A stretch of DNA of 5,165 bases from contig JAESRM010000271.1 of NCBI GenBank assembly GCA_016764635.1, positions 1 through 5,165 of the forward strand. Direction: 5' to 3'. How positions within the stretch are numbered: the stretch's first letter is position 1; every line of letters begins with the position of its first letter. The DNA is from Planctomycetota bacterium (GTDB lineage: Bacteria; Planctomycetota; UBA1135; GCA-002686595). Below, piece by piece: positions 4,973 through 5,165 of the stretch. The position numbers were made by a program, and so were the translations under genes. The notes beneath the pieces are model-generated. The model did no database searches. It was not told where the DNA came from and worked only from the letters and a program-made list of their open reading frames with translations.

Positions 4973-5165
4973 CTGCAACCAGCACGATGAACACCCGGCT
5001 TTGGCTCACGCAAGCCCTCAAACCCCACTTGGATGCGAAGGGGGTCGCTTTCCTGGAGCGTGGCGGTGGCGCCAGCGAGGGGCCCGTGGGGGATCTCGCC
5101 ACGCGTTTGGCCCAGGCCAGCCGGCATGCCAAACGCCGTGATTTGAACCTGTCCCCGGAGTCCTT
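4969..5165 (+). CDS. Third operon gene, N-terminal fragment; tentatively EboA-like
   Basis: The ATG at 4969 overlaps the toroid stop as ATGA and opens a frame of 65 codons to the right edge with no stop. The visible part begins MTATSTMNTRLWLTQALKPH and continues through LDAKGVAFLERGG, DLATRLAQASRHAKRRDLNL and SPES. It has no signal peptide, so the product may be cytoplasmic, unlike its two upstream partners. An internal ATG at 4987 (giving MNTRLWL) is an alternative start. The pattern of a short helical start, an A-x-x-F/W-L-E segment and then a S-R-x-x-x-R-x-x-L segment reminded me of EboA-domain proteins of the ebo/edb clusters, but 65 residues are too few to be sure. The exact overlap and lack of stops make coding likely. 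Confidence 0.6.
   Translation, partial: MTATSTMNTRLWLTQALKPHLDAKGVAFLERGGGASEGPVGDLATRLAQASRHAKRRDLNLSPES

Noticed and set aside
4743..5132. 129-codon minus-strand frame at the right end
   Set aside because: It crosses the end of the toroid gene and the third gene in antisense, and conflicts with the well-supported ATGA junction.

Overview
The window is GC-rich and gene-dense and looks like bacterial chromosome, most likely from a planctomycete. This is inferred from protein types, not from a marker gene. The clues are an exported xylose-isomerase-like TIM-barrel protein, an exported squalene-cyclase-type alpha/alpha-toroid protein, a bacterial P5C dehydrogenase resembling eukaryotic ALDH4A1, and start codons that mostly lack a Shine-Dalgarno sequence. 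No rRNA, tRNA, CRISPR array, insertion sequence or phage gene is visible.

Layout. Positions 1-636 (minus strand) hold the N-terminal 212 residues of an exported sugar-isomerase-like TIM-barrel protein that runs off the left edge. Positions 637-915 are intergenic and hold a strong intrinsic terminator (843-881) for the gene to the right, plus a small inverted repeat (737-755) that could be an operator for the TIM-barrel gene. Positions 916-2541 (minus) encode a complete L-glutamate gamma-semialdehyde (P5C) dehydrogenase, the best-identified gene here. Positions 2542-2885 are a divergent intergenic region with a 12-bp direct repeat and a tandem 10-bp repeat.

From 2886 to the right edge, three plus-strand genes form a tight operon. 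They are a putative coiled-coil lipoprotein (2886-3662), an exported toroid protein of the prenyltransferase/squalene-oxidase repeat superfamily (3659-4972), and the first 65 codons of a third gene (4969 onward), tentatively EboA-like. Both junctions are 4-base start/stop overlaps (GTGA, ATGA), so translational coupling is likely.

How they work together. The P5C dehydrogenase completes proline catabolism to glutamate in the cytoplasm and appears to be transcribed alone. The first two operon products both carry export signals, so they probably act together outside the cytoplasm. The toroid lacks the DxDD acid motif of squalene-hopene cyclases, so terpenoid cyclisation should not be assumed. 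The operon is the part of the window with the least established function.
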